Shown: positions 48,573 to 57,596, counted from the first letter of the stretch. The stretch is DNA of 64,000 nucleotides from DASXRA01 sp035263725 (GCA_035263725.1 DATFRC010000035.1:14324-78323); one strand, 5' to 3'. The notes: generated from the sequence alone by a model not told the origin. Made by a program: numbers and translations.

Positions 48573-50012
48573 GTGAGTCACGCGGCACCGGCTGATCAGG
48601 TCCCGAGCCGCAACGACCCGACGGTGTGGCGGGCGAGCCGGGTCATCGGCGGTCCGTGGGGACGGCATGCGGGCGCGATGTCGTGGTGGACGCCGCTGCG
48701 CGCGTTGTTGCTGCTCGCGTCGTTCACCCTGCTGCTGGCCTATGGTCAGAAGGCGCCGTGCGCCGACGGCAACTGGACGGGCAACAAGCAGTACACGCAT
48801 GCCTGCTATTCGGATGTGATCCCGCTCTGGGGCGCCGAGCGGCTCGACGCCGGTGCCGTGCCTTACCGCGACAACGCCGTCGAATATCCCATCCTGACCG
48901 GCGGATTCATGTGGGCAACGGCGGCGGTGACCCGGGCTGTACACACGATCTTCAACAACCAGGACGAGGGCGTGCTGTTCGCGGTGCTCACCAGCATCGG
49001 GCTCGCCGCCTGCGGGTTGCTCGTCGTGGCCGGCACAGTGGGCGCGGCGGGCCAGCGCCCGTATGACGCTGCCATCTTCGCGCTCAGCCCGCTGCTGGTG
49101 TTCCATGCGTTCTCGAACTGGGACCTGCTGGCGATGGCGCTCGCGGCATGCGCGCTCTGGGCGTGGGCGCGGTCGCGGCCGGTCGCCGCGGGCGTCCTGA
49201 TCGGCCTCGGTGTGGCAGCGAAGCTGTACCCGATCTTCCTGCTGGTGCCCATTGCCATCCTGGCAGTCCGTACCGCACGGTATCGTCCGGCGATCTGGTG
49301 CGCGGTGGCCGCCACCGCGACGTGGCTGGCGGTCAATGTGCCGTTCGCCGCCGCCTACTACAACGGGTGGCGTGAGTTCTACGCATTCAGCGCGACGCGG
49401 GACGCGGAGGCCAGCACGTTCTGGTACATCGGGCATTACCTGGCCACCACCGGCATCGGAAACGGATACCCACCCGGATGGTCGCCGCCCGGCGCAGTCG
49501 TGGCAGTAGCGCTGATCCTTGCGCTGGGCGCAGTCGCGACGCTCGGGCTGTGGGCCCCCATACGCCCACGCATGGCACAGCTGGCGTTCCTCGCAGTGTT
49601 CGCCTTCCTCATCACCACCAAGGTGTGGAGCCCGCAGTACTCCCTGTGGCTGGTGCCACTCGTTGCATTGGCTCGTCCGCGATGGCGGATCACGCTCTTG
49701 TGGCAGTTCAGCGAGATCGTCGTCTGGCTGGTTACCTTGCTGTGGCTGCTCGGGTTCAACGATGGCTCGCACGCCACCGACTACGGGTGGCTGATGCTCG
49801 CCCTGCTGGTCCGGGACGCGTTCCTGTTCATAATCGCCGGCCTGATCATTCACGAGATGTGGCATCCCGAGGCCGACGTCGTCCGCGCCAGTGGGCTCGA
49901 CGATCCGGGCGGCGGCCCGTACGACGGGGCGCCGGACGTTTGGCGACAACGTCTGATCCAGCGGCGTGCGAGGTACGTCGGCACCATCCCGCAGGAAGAA
50001 GTCGCGCGCTGA
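48573..50012 (+). CDS. GT87-like polyprenol-phosphate glycosyltransferase (membrane)
   Basis: 479-aa protein with about ten membrane helices. The first extracytoplasmic loop has CADGNWTGNKQYTHACYSDVIPLWGAERLDAGAVPYRDNAVEYPILTG, with an acidic pair near the first helix as expected of GT-C enzymes, and later VLIGLGVAAKLYPIFLLVPI. This family (DUF2029/GT87) adds mannose or another sugar from a lipid carrier outside the membrane. The gene follows ponA by 27 bp, as in mycobacteria. GTG start at 48573. Confidence 0.8.
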   Translation: MSHAAPADQVPSRNDPTVWRASRVIGGPWGRHAGAMSWWTPLRALLLLASFTLLLAYGQKAPCADGNWTGNKQYTHACYSDVIPLWGAERLDAGAVPYRDNAVEYPILTGGFMWATAAVTRAVHTIFNNQDEGVLFAVLTSIGLAACGLLVVAGTVGAAGQRPYDAAIFALSPLLVFHAFSNWDLLAMALAACALWAWARSRPVAAGVLIGLGVAAKLYPIFLLVPIAILAVRTARYRPAIWCAVAATATWLAVNVPFAAAYYNGWREFYAFSATRDAEASTFWYIGHYLATTGIGNGYPPGWSPPGAVVAVALILALGAVATLGLWAPIRPRMAQLAFLAVFAFLITTKVWSPQYSLWLVPLVALARPRWRITLLWQFSEIVVWLVTLLWLLGFNDGSHATDYGWLMLALLVRDAFLFIIAGLIIHEMWHPEADVVRASGLDDPGGGPYDGAPDVWRQRLIQRRARYVGTIPQEEVAR

Positions 50013-50054
50013 CGCCGACATTGCTCAGCCGAGATCGTTGCTCAGGGGAGCGCA

Positions 50055-50588
50055 ATGACTGCCAGCAAGACACCGGTTTTGGTGATCATGGGTGTGTCCG
50101 GATGCGGGAAATCCACGGTGGCCGGCCTGCTCGCCGGGCGGCTGGGCTGGGATCTCGCCGAGGGCGATGACATGCACTCCGCTGCGAACATCGCGAAGAT
50201 GGCGGCCGGCCACCCTCTAACGGACGAGGATCGCTGGCCTTGGCTCGCCAGGGTCGCGGAGTGGATTCGCGCGCACACCACGGCACACCGCCCGGGCATC
50301 GTGACCTGCTCCGCGCTCAAGCGCAGCTACCGCGATGTGCTGCGCGGCGACGACGTGGTCTTCGTCTACCTGGCAGCTTCCCGCGAGCTGATCGCGCGGC
50401 GGCTGGCGGCGCGGCACGGGCACTTCATGCCAGCGGCGCTGCTGGATTCGCAGTTCGCGGCCCTCGAGCCGCCCGGACCGGACGAGCAGGCGATCACCGT
50501 CGACATCAGCGGCTCACCCAACCAAACCGCGTCGCTGATCATGGCCGCGCTGCACCTGCCGACCGCCACGGACGGGGACACGCAATGA
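50055..50588 (+). CDS. gntK: Gluconokinase
   Basis: 177-aa kinase that phosphorylates gluconate to 6-phosphogluconate. P-loop MGVSGCGKST at residues 12-21, WDLAEGDDMHSAANIAKMAAGHPLTDEDRWPWL is the substrate block, and CSALKRSYRDVLRG and ARHGHFMPAALLDSQFAALE are typical of GntK/IdnK. ATG at 50055. No gluconate permease is nearby, and it is convergent with endonuclease IV. Confidence 0.93.
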   Translation: MTASKTPVLVIMGVSGCGKSTVAGLLAGRLGWDLAEGDDMHSAANIAKMAAGHPLTDEDRWPWLARVAEWIRAHTTAHRPGIVTCSALKRSYRDVLRGDDVVFVYLAASRELIARRLAARHGHFMPAALLDSQFAALEPPGPDEQAITVDISGSPNQTASLIMAALHLPTATDGDTQ

Positions 50589-50619
50589 GAACAGCCGGGG
50601 CGGTAGCGGCCCGTTCGGC

Positions 50620-51393
50620 TCAGGCCGCCAGTGCCTTTCGCAGGAACTCGATGTCGTCGGCCTGACCCTCGCGCGGCGTCTCGACGATGACGTCGCCGCC
50701 GGCGCCGCGGGCGATACCTGCGATCACGTCCGGGTCGATCTGACCGTCGGCCATGTTCGCATGCCGATCCGCGCCGGAGTCGAAGGCGTCGCGACTGTTG
50801 TTGGCGTGCACCAGATCGATGCGGCCCGTGATCGCGCGCACCCGGTCGACGATGCCGTCGAGCTCTTCGCCTCCCGTGTACGCGTGGCACGTGTCGAGGA
50901 CGAAGCCGGGGCCGTACTCGCCGATCACGTCCCACAACTCGGCGAGCCGGTCGAAGTGCCGCGCCAGCGCGTTGTTGCCGCCCGCGGTGTTCTCGATCAG
51001 GATCGGTAACCCGAACCCGCCCTGGTCCGCGGCGTAGGTGAACGTCTTGCGCCAGTTGTCGATGCCCACGGCTGGATCGTCACGCGCGTTCAGGTGCCCG
51101 CCGTGCACGATCAGGCCCTTCGCGCCGAGCGCCGCCGCTCCGGCGGCGTGCTGCTGTAGCAACTTGCGGCTCGGGATGCGGATGCGGTTGTTCAGCGTCG
51201 CCACGTTGAGGACGTATGGCGCGTGAATGTAGATCGTGAGCCCGCTCTTCTTGATGTCGTCGGCGTGGGCGTGTTCGACGGGCGCCTTCCAGCCCTGCGG
51301 GTCGGCGAGGAAGAACTGGGCAGCGTGGGCACCGACCGATGTCGCCGCCGGGATGGGATCGGCCGAGTCGACGTGCGCTCCGATGACGGGCAC
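50620..51393 (-). CDS. nfo: Deoxyribonuclease IV (AP endonuclease)
   Basis: 257-aa TIM-barrel enzyme that cuts DNA at abasic sites. Zinc-ligand segments IYIHAPYVLN, IVHGGHLN, ILIENTAGG, LDTCHAYTGGE, LVHANNSRD and ADRHANMADGQID are all recognisable. The GTG at 51391-51393 is chosen because AAGGAGGAG lies 6 nt upstream; a longer frame to 51429 lacks an RBS and similarity. Length is slightly below the usual 280. Confidence 0.92.
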   Translation of the reverse strand: MPVIGAHVDSADPIPAATSVGAHAAQFFLADPQGWKAPVEHAHADDIKKSGLTIYIHAPYVLNVATLNNRIRIPSRKLLQQHAAGAAALGAKGLIVHGGHLNARDDPAVGIDNWRKTFTYAADQGGFGLPILIENTAGGNNALARHFDRLAELWDVIGEYGPGFVLDTCHAYTGGEELDGIVDRVRAITGRIDLVHANNSRDAFDSGADRHANMADGQIDPDVIAGIARGAGGDVIVETPREGQADDIEFLRKALAA

Positions 51394-51583
51394 TGTTGCT
51401 CCTCCTTCGGTCATCGCGCGAGCGCTCACTCGCTCGCTCCGAGCCTAGGACGGCGGGCCGACTGTGCCGTCTCATGCGCCTGCAGGGCACGATGCCGTGA
51501 ATGTGCGAGATCGTGGTTGGGTAACGTCACCCTGACGGCGCCCGCTCGTTGTACGGACGTCGGCAATCACCCAGGAGCGCCGC

Positions 51584-52645
51584 ATGCAGATCGCCCGCTG
51601 GCTGGTCGGGGCCTTCGGGCTCGGCGTCGCCGTGGGTGCGGTCGCGACCGCCGCTCCGGCTGACGCATCGACGACGGTGACGGCACAGCTTGCCCTGTCC
51701 GGGGTCGTCACCGCGAACTCTCCGGCCGGGGGCAGCACCGTGGGCGTTCACCCCGGCGACTCCGTCGACCTCAGGCCGGCAAGCGTCCCGACCCAAGGTT
51801 TGAGCGCCCACGGCTTCCCACTCGGCGACGTTCTCGGCGGAGTGCTGGGCGGGGCCACGGGCTACCAGATCGTGCTGCACCTGCCGTCGACGTTTCCCGG
51901 CGGCAACCGCGACGTCAAGCTCGGCGCGTGCAGCAATCAGAAGGACCTGACGGTGAGTTTCCCGAACGCCGGGACGTACAACTTCACCTGGACGGCCTAT
52001 GCGGTGAACCTGCTCTGCCTGGCCCCCGGCGACAGCATCACGCTGGACGGCAACGCCGCGAAGCAGCACGGCATCGCGCTGAACGCGCAGAGCCAGTGGA
52101 TCGGCAAGATCGTCGTGGCGACCACCCCGCCCTCCGGCGGACTGTCGGTTCAGCTACCCGGGGTGAGCGCAGCGCCGCAGGTCGGCCCGGTGCAGCTACC
52201 GACCGTAGGGGTGCCCGGCGCCACCCTGCCGACGCTGGCGGCGAGCCTGCCCGGCACCGGTTCGGGGCCCGGCTCGTCGTCGCCCGCGTCGGTCGACGCG
52301 CCGAGCAACGCGGCGGCGGGCACAGGCAACCTGCCGCAGGGTCAGTCCGGTGCGGACCAGGTCGGGCCCAATGGCGACGCGCCGGACATCCGCGACGGCC
52401 ACGCCCCGGACGCGCTCGACCCAGTGCTGCTGAACGGGCTGCGCGGCGTCGGCACAGGGCTCGGGCGCGGCACGCGCCCCGGCGACGGCGTGCCTGTCGC
52501 TCACAGTGCGCAGCCGCTCGGCCTGCCCGCCAACAAGCCGCCGGCCTGGCTGCCCCCGCTGCTGGCGATCATCGCCATCATCGCGCTGTCGCTGGTCACC
52601 GCGATGTACGCCCGGCTCTACCTGATGCGCCGGCAGGCCGGCTGA
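51584..52645 (+). CDS. Secreted, C-terminally anchored surface protein of unknown function
   Basis: 353-aa protein. Signal peptide about 1-29 (MQIARWLVGAFGLGVAVGAVATAAPADA), then a globular domain to about 185 with two cysteines (LGACSNQ and NLLCLAPGD) and beta-rich sequence (DLTVSFPNAGTYNFTWTAYAV). A long Gly/Pro/Ser/Ala linker (about 190-310) leads to a C-terminal membrane helix (LPPLLAIIAIIALSLVTAMYARL) with a short basic tail. No sortase motif. It sits just upstream of rpsF. Confidence 0.72.
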   Translation: MQIARWLVGAFGLGVAVGAVATAAPADASTTVTAQLALSGVVTANSPAGGSTVGVHPGDSVDLRPASVPTQGLSAHGFPLGDVLGGVLGGATGYQIVLHLPSTFPGGNRDVKLGACSNQKDLTVSFPNAGTYNFTWTAYAVNLLCLAPGDSITLDGNAAKQHGIALNAQSQWIGKIVVATTPPSGGLSVQLPGVSAAPQVGPVQLPTVGVPGATLPTLAASLPGTGSGPGSSSPASVDAPSNAAAGTGNLPQGQSGADQVGPNGDAPDIRDGHAPDALDPVLLNGLRGVGTGLGRGTRPGDGVPVAHSAQPLGLPANKPPAWLPPLLAIIAIIALSLVTAMYARLYLMRRQAG

Positions 52646-52758
52646 TTTCCGGTCCGGACCCCCGGACAGGTACCCTGACACGGTTTGCATCCCCGCGACA
52701 CCCGTCCTCGTTCGCAGGGACCCGGCAAAACTTGTCGCACCCGTGCGGCACCCTCCTG

Positions 52759-52775
52759 CCGTGGACCGTCCACGG
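52759..52775. promoter_or_regulatory. Palindrome in the rpsF leader
   Basis: CCGTGGAC, one C, then GTCCACGG: perfect 8-bp arms ending 31 bp before the rpsF start. It could form a tight leader hairpin or an operator. It is the same hexamer pair as the repeated GTCCAC-T-GTGGAC motif but in the opposite order. The remaining leader (52646-52806) also has a CGGCA/TGCCG hairpin at about 52746-52760. Confidence 0.4.
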
Positions 52776-52806
52776 CCGATGAGCCCATAGGAGGAATGGC
52801 ACTGTC

Positions 52807-53097
52807 ATGCGCCATTACGAAGTCATGGTGATCCTCGATCCGAGTCTCGAGGAACGCACTATCGCCCCGTCGCTCGACACGTTCCTGAACGTGGTTAAAA
52901 AGGACGGTGGCACCGTCGAGAAAGTTGACATCTGGGGCAAGCGCCGCCTTGCATACGAGATCGACAAGCACCCCGAGGGCATCTATGCCGTGATCGACCT
53001 GACCGCGGAGCCGGCCAGCGTGATCGAACTCGACCGGCAGCTCAACCTCAACGAGTCGGTGCTGCGGACGAAGGTCCTGCGGCCCGAGGCCCGGTAA
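52807..53097 (+). CDS. rpsF: 30S ribosomal protein S6
   Basis: 96-aa protein (MRHYEVMVILDPSLEER, GKRRLAYEIDKHPEGIYAVIDL), the S6 fold that pairs with S18 in the 30S platform. RBS AGGAGG lies about 12 nt upstream of the ATG (52789-52794). First gene of rpsF-ssb-rpsR-rplI. The next gene starts 9 bp after its stop. Confidence 0.97.
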   Translation: MRHYEVMVILDPSLEERTIAPSLDTFLNVVKKDGGTVEKVDIWGKRRLAYEIDKHPEGIYAVIDLTAEPASVIELDRQLNLNESVLRTKVLRPEAR

Positions 53098-53106
53098 GGA
53101 GACGCG

Positions 53107-53577
53107 ATGGCCGGCGAGACCGTCGTCACCGTGGTCGGCAACCTGACCGCCGACCCAGAGCTGCGCTTCACCCCGTCCGGCGCCGCGGTCGCGAGCTTCA
53201 CCATCGCGTCCACGCCACGGACGTTCGACCGCAACGCCAACGAGTGGAAGGACGGCGAGGCGCTGTTCTTGCGCTGTTCCATCTGGCGGCAGGCCGCCGA
53301 GAACGTTGCCGAATCGCTGCAGCGCGGGATGCGCGTGGTCGCGCAGGGCCGGCTCAAGCAGCGTTCGTTCGAGACCCGCGAGGGCGAGAAGCGCACCGTC
53401 GTCGAGATGGACGTCGACGAGATCGGCCCGTCGCTGCGGTACGCGACGGCGAAGGTCAACCGCACCCAGCGCGGATCGTCAACCGGTGGTGGCTTCGGCG
53501 CATCCGGCGGGGCCCCGGCCGACGACCCGTGGGGTTCCGCCCCGCCTGCCGGCAGCACCGACGAGCCCCCGTTCTAA
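53107..53577 (+). CDS. ssb: Single-stranded DNA-binding protein
   Basis: 156-aa SSB. OB-fold at about 1-112 (VTVVGNLTADPELRFTPSGAAVASFTIAST, FLRCSIWRQAAENVAESLQRGMRV), a Gly-rich linker and the acidic tail ending DEPPF, the site that recruits replication and repair partners. Coats single-stranded DNA at the fork. Position between S6 and S18 is the conserved bacterial order. Confidence 0.97.
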   Translation: MAGETVVTVVGNLTADPELRFTPSGAAVASFTIASTPRTFDRNANEWKDGEALFLRCSIWRQAAENVAESLQRGMRVVAQGRLKQRSFETREGEKRTVVEMDVDEIGPSLRYATAKVNRTQRGSSTGGGFGASGGAPADDPWGSAPPAGSTDEPPF

Positions 53578-53633
53578 CTGGCGGTGCAGACCCGGATCCG
53601 CTCCGGCGGAATCTAATTAGGAGACACACGATC

Positions 53634-53870
53634 ATGCCCAAGCAACCGGCGCGTAAGCCGAAAAAGAAGCAAAACCCACTCACCGTGGCCAATATTGAGT
53701 ACATCGACTACAAGGACACGACGCTGCTGCGCAAGTTCATCTCGGACCGCGGCAAGATTCGGGCGCGCCGCGTCACCGGGGTCAGCGCGCAGCAGCAGCG
53801 CGAGATCGCCAGGGCGATCAAGAACGCACGGGAGATGGCGCTGCTTCCGTACACATCGACAGCCCGCTGA
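53634..53870 (+). CDS. rpsR: 30S ribosomal protein S18
   Basis: 78-aa basic protein from MPKQPARKPKKKQN, with YIDYKDTTLLRKFISDRGKIRARRVTGVSAQQQREIARAIKNAREMALLPYT as the S18 core. It lacks the Cys residues of the zinc-binding form of S18, so it is probably the zinc-independent type. RBS TTAGGAG about 11 nt before the ATG at 53634. Forms a heterodimer with S6. Confidence 0.96.
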   Translation: MPKQPARKPKKKQNPLTVANIEYIDYKDTTLLRKFISDRGKIRARRVTGVSAQQQREIARAIKNAREMALLPYTSTAR

Positions 53871-53890
53871 GCGCGCAGCAAGGGAGCACC

Positions 53891-54337
53891 ATGAAGCTCA
53901 TTCTCACCCGTGAAGTCGCCGGGCTGGGCCTGGCCGGCGACATCGTCGACGTGGCCGACGGCTACGGGCGCAATTTCCTGATCCCGCGCGGCTCGGCGAT
54001 CGCGTGGACCAAGGGCGCCGAGCGACAGATCGCGCAGATCAAGCGGGCCCGGGATGCCCGGGAGATCCGCGACCGCAGCCACGCGCAGGAGCTCAAGTCG
54101 CAGCTCGAATCCCTTTCCGTCACCCTCCGTGCGCGTGCTGGTGCGGGCGGGAAGCTGTTCGGGTCGATCACCGCCAACGACATCGCGAGCGCGGTCAAGC
54201 AGGCCGGCGGGCCGCTTCTCGACCGCAAGCGCATTCAGTTGCCCGGACACATCAAGACGGTCGGCTCGCACGCCGTCACCGTCGAGTTGCATCCGGACGT
54301 GGTGGCAACCGTTCCCGTCCAGGTCACCGCTTTGTGA
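53891..54337 (+). CDS. rplI: 50S ribosomal protein L9
   Basis: 148-aa protein. N-terminal RNA-binding domain MKLILTREVAGLGLAGDIVDVADGYGRNFLIPRGSAIAWT, a long central helix (about 45-75) and a C-terminal domain with AGAGGKLFGSITANDIASAV. AAGGGAGC lies just before the ATG. Last gene of the S6 operon. Confidence 0.97.
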   Translation: MKLILTREVAGLGLAGDIVDVADGYGRNFLIPRGSAIAWTKGAERQIAQIKRARDAREIRDRSHAQELKSQLESLSVTLRARAGAGGKLFGSITANDIASAVKQAGGPLLDRKRIQLPGHIKTVGSHAVTVELHPDVVATVPVQVTAL

Positions 54338-54677
54338 TCGCTCGTCTTGGCTGCCGGGCATTCACGGAAAGCCCAGCCGGCCAAGACCATTGCAAGAATT
54401 TTTCGTCCACAGGCCGTGGACGAGCAATCCCCGGGATCACAGCGATTCATGGCGACGGCCGGGAGAATTCACAGGACCGTCCACGCCTGATCTACAAGCT
54501 GCCCACAACGTTATCCCCAGGTGTGTACACAGCACGGTTTGATGCGCGGGCCTCGATCGCCCTAGCGTGGTCGGCCGAGCGGCATGGCGGCTGTTCGCAG
54601 AAATTGTCAGTGCGGGCTCGGATGCTGTGCGCGTGGGCGCCGATCCGGGGTGGGTGAGTCAGGGGGGAGGGTCACGC
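54338..54677. other. 340-bp intergenic region upstream of dnaB
   Basis: No gene found. It holds an inverted repeat CGTCCAC/GTGGACG with a 5-nt centre (about 54405-54423), whose left part reads TCGTCCACA, one base from the actinobacterial DnaA box TTGTCCACA. A TTATCCCCA (about 54511-54519) is close to the general DnaA box, and the palindrome TGTGTACACA follows it. It probably holds the dnaB promoter; too few boxes for oriC. Confidence 0.45.
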
Positions 54678-57545
54678 GTGGTGCTCGCTGACGACACACG
54701 CGTCGCGTCGCCCGACTATGACCGCACCCCACCGCAGGACGTCCCCGCCGAGCAGTCAGTACTGGGGGGCATGTTGCTCTCCAAGGATGCAATCGCTGAT
54801 GTCATCGAGGCATTGCGTCCCACTGACTTCTACCGGCCGGCGCATCAACTGATCTACGACGCCGTGCTCGACCTGTACGCGCGCGGCGAGCCGGCCGACG
54901 CGGTCACGGTTTCGGCCGAGCTGACCCGGGCGGGACAGCTGGCCCGGATCGGGGGAGCGGCGTACCTGCATACGCTGATCGCGACGGTTCCCACTGCGGC
55001 CAACGCCGGCTACTACGCACAGATCGTCGCCGAGAAGGCGATCCTGCGCCGGCTGGTCACCGCTGGCACGCGCATCGTGCAGATGGGCTACCAGACTGCG
55101 GCCGGCAGCGGCGACCTCATCGGCAGCGTCGACGACGTCGTCGACCGGGCGCAGGCCGAGGTCTACGACGTCACGGAGCGGCGCACCAGCGACGACTACG
55201 TGCACATCGAGTCACTGCTCACCGGCACGCTAACCGAGATCGAACGCATCGCCGACTCCGGCGGCGTCGGCACCGGCATTCCGACCGGATTCACCCGCCT
55301 CGACGAGATCACAAACGGGCTGCACCCCGGACAAATGATCACCGTGGCAGGCCGGCCAGGTAGCGGCAAGGCGCTTGCACTCGACACACCGCTGCCGACG
55401 CCGACGGGCTGGACGACGATCGGCGCCGTTCAGGTTGGTGACGCCCTGGTAGGCGCTGATGGCCGATCCACCCGCGTCGTGGCAGCGACCGACGTGATGC
55501 ACGGGCGCCCGTGCTACGAGGTGGAGTTCTCCGATGGCACCGTGATCGTCGCCGACGCAGATCACCAGTGGCGCACCACGACCCGAGCTGAGCGCCGCGC
55601 GAACCCGAGGCCGCCGACATGGGCGCACACCGAGGCGAGGCGCCAGCGGGCGACCGCGTACGCCAACAAGGCCGCGGCGGAGGCCGATCAGGACGTCACC
55701 ATCCGGGAGGCTGTCAGCGATCTCGGCGAAGAGCTTCGGCACGTGGTGCAGAAGGTGGCCTGGCGGCAGGGGCCTCGTGGCAGCGCGTTCCGGAGGGTGT
55801 CCGGGCCCATGCGCTCGTACAGGTGGCGGACCCCGGTGTACTCCCGGCATGAGCCAAGCGCCGCGATCGCAGCGCACGTCAACCGGTCCGTCAACTCCTG
55901 GCGCCGGGCACCAGCCTCCGGCACTGTCACGACACAGGAGATCGCCGCCTCCTTGCGCTGCGCCAGCGACGAACGGCTGAACCACGCCGTACCGTGCGCG
56001 GCTGCGCTGGCACTGCCGGACGCCGACCTCCTGATCCCTCCGTACACACTCGGGTGCTGGCTCGGCGACGGCTCATCCGACTCGGCCACGCTGACCTGTG
56101 CAGACGAACAGATCGTCGAGATCATTCGCGCTGAGGGCATCGAAGTTCGCCCCAGCGGAGCGAGACTGCGATATCGGCTCCGGTTGCCCGAGTCGACAGT
56201 CACCGCACGCCGGTGCGAGGTGTGCGGAGCATCGTTTCTCCCGGCGACGCCGAGCGTCCGCACGTGTGGGCGGGCTTGCGGCGGAAAGGTTCGGGCGTAC
56301 GCGACTGCACCGCCCCTTCCGACCTGCCCGGACTGCGGCGGCCGAGTGAGCGGGTGGCGGCGGTGCCGTGGGTGCCACTCGGAACGAGGCACGGTGCAAG
56401 CCCGGCTTCGCACGCTGGGTCTTCTGCGCAACAAGCACGTCCCCCTCACGTACCTGCGAGCGAGCGAGGCCCAGCGGCGGGGGCTCCTGGCGGGCCTGCT
56501 CGACACCGATGGCCACGCAACGGCCCTCGGCTCGGTCGAGTTTTACTCGACGAACCGGCGGCTAGCGCACGATGTTCGCGAGCTTGTAGTCAGCCTGGGC
56601 TATCGCGCGACATTGCGGACCAAGCAGGTGCGGGGTCGCTCAGCGGCGTCGTCGACGTGCTACACCGTGGCGTTCACAAGTGCCGATCGGGTGTTCGGTC
56701 TCGATCGCAAGGCGGAGCGGCAGCGCGAGACCGTCCGTAGCAATACACGGTTGCGCTACATCATCGACGTTCGGCCGGTGCCTTCAATACCCGTGCGCTG
56801 CGTACAGGTCGATAACCACGACCATATGTACCTTGCTGGCGCCACGATGATCCCGACCCACAATTCGACCCTGGCGCTGGACTTTGCCCGCTCTGCGGCG
56901 ATCAAGTACCGCAAGCCGACAGTCCTGTTCTCGCTCGAGATGGGCAAGCTCGAGTTGATGATGCGGCTGCTGTCCGCTGAGGCGCTCGTACCGCTGCGCA
57001 ACATGCGTTCGGGGCACATGGCCGATCAGGACTGGGCGCGGCTGGCCCGGCGTGCCGGCGATCTCGCCGAAGCGCCGCTGTTCCTCGACGACTCACCCAA
57101 CCTCACGATGATGGAGATCCGCGCCAAGGCACGTCGGCTACGCCAGCGCCACGACCTTCAGCTGATCGTTATCGACTACCTGCAACTTATGACGAGCGGC
57201 AAGCGTGTCGAATCGCGCCAGCAGGAGGTGAGCGAGTTCTCCCGCGCGATCAAGCTGCTGGCCAAGGAACTGGACGTCCCTGTCGTCGCGCTCTCGCAGC
57301 TCAACCGCGGCCCCGAGCAGCGCACTGACAAGAGGCCGATGTTGGCGGACCTGCGCGAATCCGGTTCGATCGAGCAGGACTCAGACGTGGTGCTGCTCGT
57401 CCACCGCGAGGACATGTACGAGCGTGAATCGCCCCGTGCCGGCGAGGCCGACCTGATCATCGCGAAGCACCGCAATGGCCCCACCGCCACAGTGGCAGTG
57501 AGCTTCCAGGGGCACTACAGCCGCTTCAGCGACATGCCCGACTAG
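54678..57545 (+). CDS. dnaB: Replicative DNA helicase DnaB, split by an in-frame intein
   Basis: 955-aa precursor. The N-extein (1-231) has the DnaB N-terminal domain (PPQDVPAEQSVLGGMLLSKDAI) and RecA-domain start GLHPGQMITVAGRPGSGK. The C-extein (730-955) begins STLALDFARSAAIKY and includes VLFSLEMGKLELMMRLL, IVIDYLQLM (Walker B) and QLNRGPEQRTDKRPMLADLRESGSIEQDSD. The spliced protein is about 457 aa, normal for DnaB. GTG at 54678 is preferred because GGGGGAGGG lies about 7 nt upstream; 54681 is also possible. It unwinds DNA ahead of the fork. Confidence 0.95.
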   Translation: MVLADDTRVASPDYDRTPPQDVPAEQSVLGGMLLSKDAIADVIEALRPTDFYRPAHQLIYDAVLDLYARGEPADAVTVSAELTRAGQLARIGGAAYLHTLIATVPTAANAGYYAQIVAEKAILRRLVTAGTRIVQMGYQTAAGSGDLIGSVDDVVDRAQAEVYDVTERRTSDDYVHIESLLTGTLTEIERIADSGGVGTGIPTGFTRLDEITNGLHPGQMITVAGRPGSGKALALDTPLPTPTGWTTIGAVQVGDALVGADGRSTRVVAATDVMHGRPCYEVEFSDGTVIVADADHQWRTTTRAERRANPRPPTWAHTEARRQRATAYANKAAAEADQDVTIREAVSDLGEELRHVVQKVAWRQGPRGSAFRRVSGPMRSYRWRTPVYSRHEPSAAIAAHVNRSVNSWRRAPASGTVTTQEIAASLRCASDERLNHAVPCAAALALPDADLLIPPYTLGCWLGDGSSDSATLTCADEQIVEIIRAEGIEVRPSGARLRYRLRLPESTVTARRCEVCGASFLPATPSVRTCGRACGGKVRAYATAPPLPTCPDCGGRVSGWRRCRGCHSERGTVQARLRTLGLLRNKHVPLTYLRASEAQRRGLLAGLLDTDGHATALGSVEFYSTNRRLAHDVRELVVSLGYRATLRTKQVRGRSAASSTCYTVAFTSADRVFGLDRKAERQRETVRSNTRLRYIIDVRPVPSIPVRCVQVDNHDHMYLAGATMIPTHNSTLALDFARSAAIKYRKPTVLFSLEMGKLELMMRLLSAEALVPLRNMRSGHMADQDWARLARRAGDLAEAPLFLDDSPNLTMMEIRAKARRLRQRHDLQLIVIDYLQLMTSGKRVESRQQEVSEFSRAIKLLAKELDVPVVALSQLNRGPEQRTDKRPMLADLRESGSIEQDSDVVLLVHREDMYERESPRAGEADLIIAKHRNGPTATVAVSFQGHYSRFSDMPD
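55371..56864 (+). mobile_element. Class 3 intein with LAGLIDADG endonuclease and two Cys4 modules
   Basis: 498 residues inserted between Lys and Ser of the DnaB P-loop (GRPGSGK / STLAL). It starts ALALDTPLPTP, so residue 1 is Ala rather than Cys/Ser, and ends IPTHN before Ser+1. Block B has H65 and W67, block F has C477 and block G has T496: the W/C/T triad that defines class 3 inteins, where the block F Cys is the first nucleophile. LAGLIDADG motifs: LGCWLGDGSS (about 56047) and LLAGLLDTDG (about 56484). Between them are CX2C-X13-CX3C (56213-56279) and CX2C-X9-CX2C (56325-56375). Confidence 0.9.
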
Positions 57546-57596
57546 AAATCCCGCCGCGGCCCCGACTTCGCGACGCTGACGAGGACGGTTGGTGGG

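Noticed and set aside
54338..54677. Possible chromosomal origin of replication
   Set aside because: Only two imperfect DnaA boxes, no AT-rich unwinding tract, and dnaA/dnaN are not adjacent.
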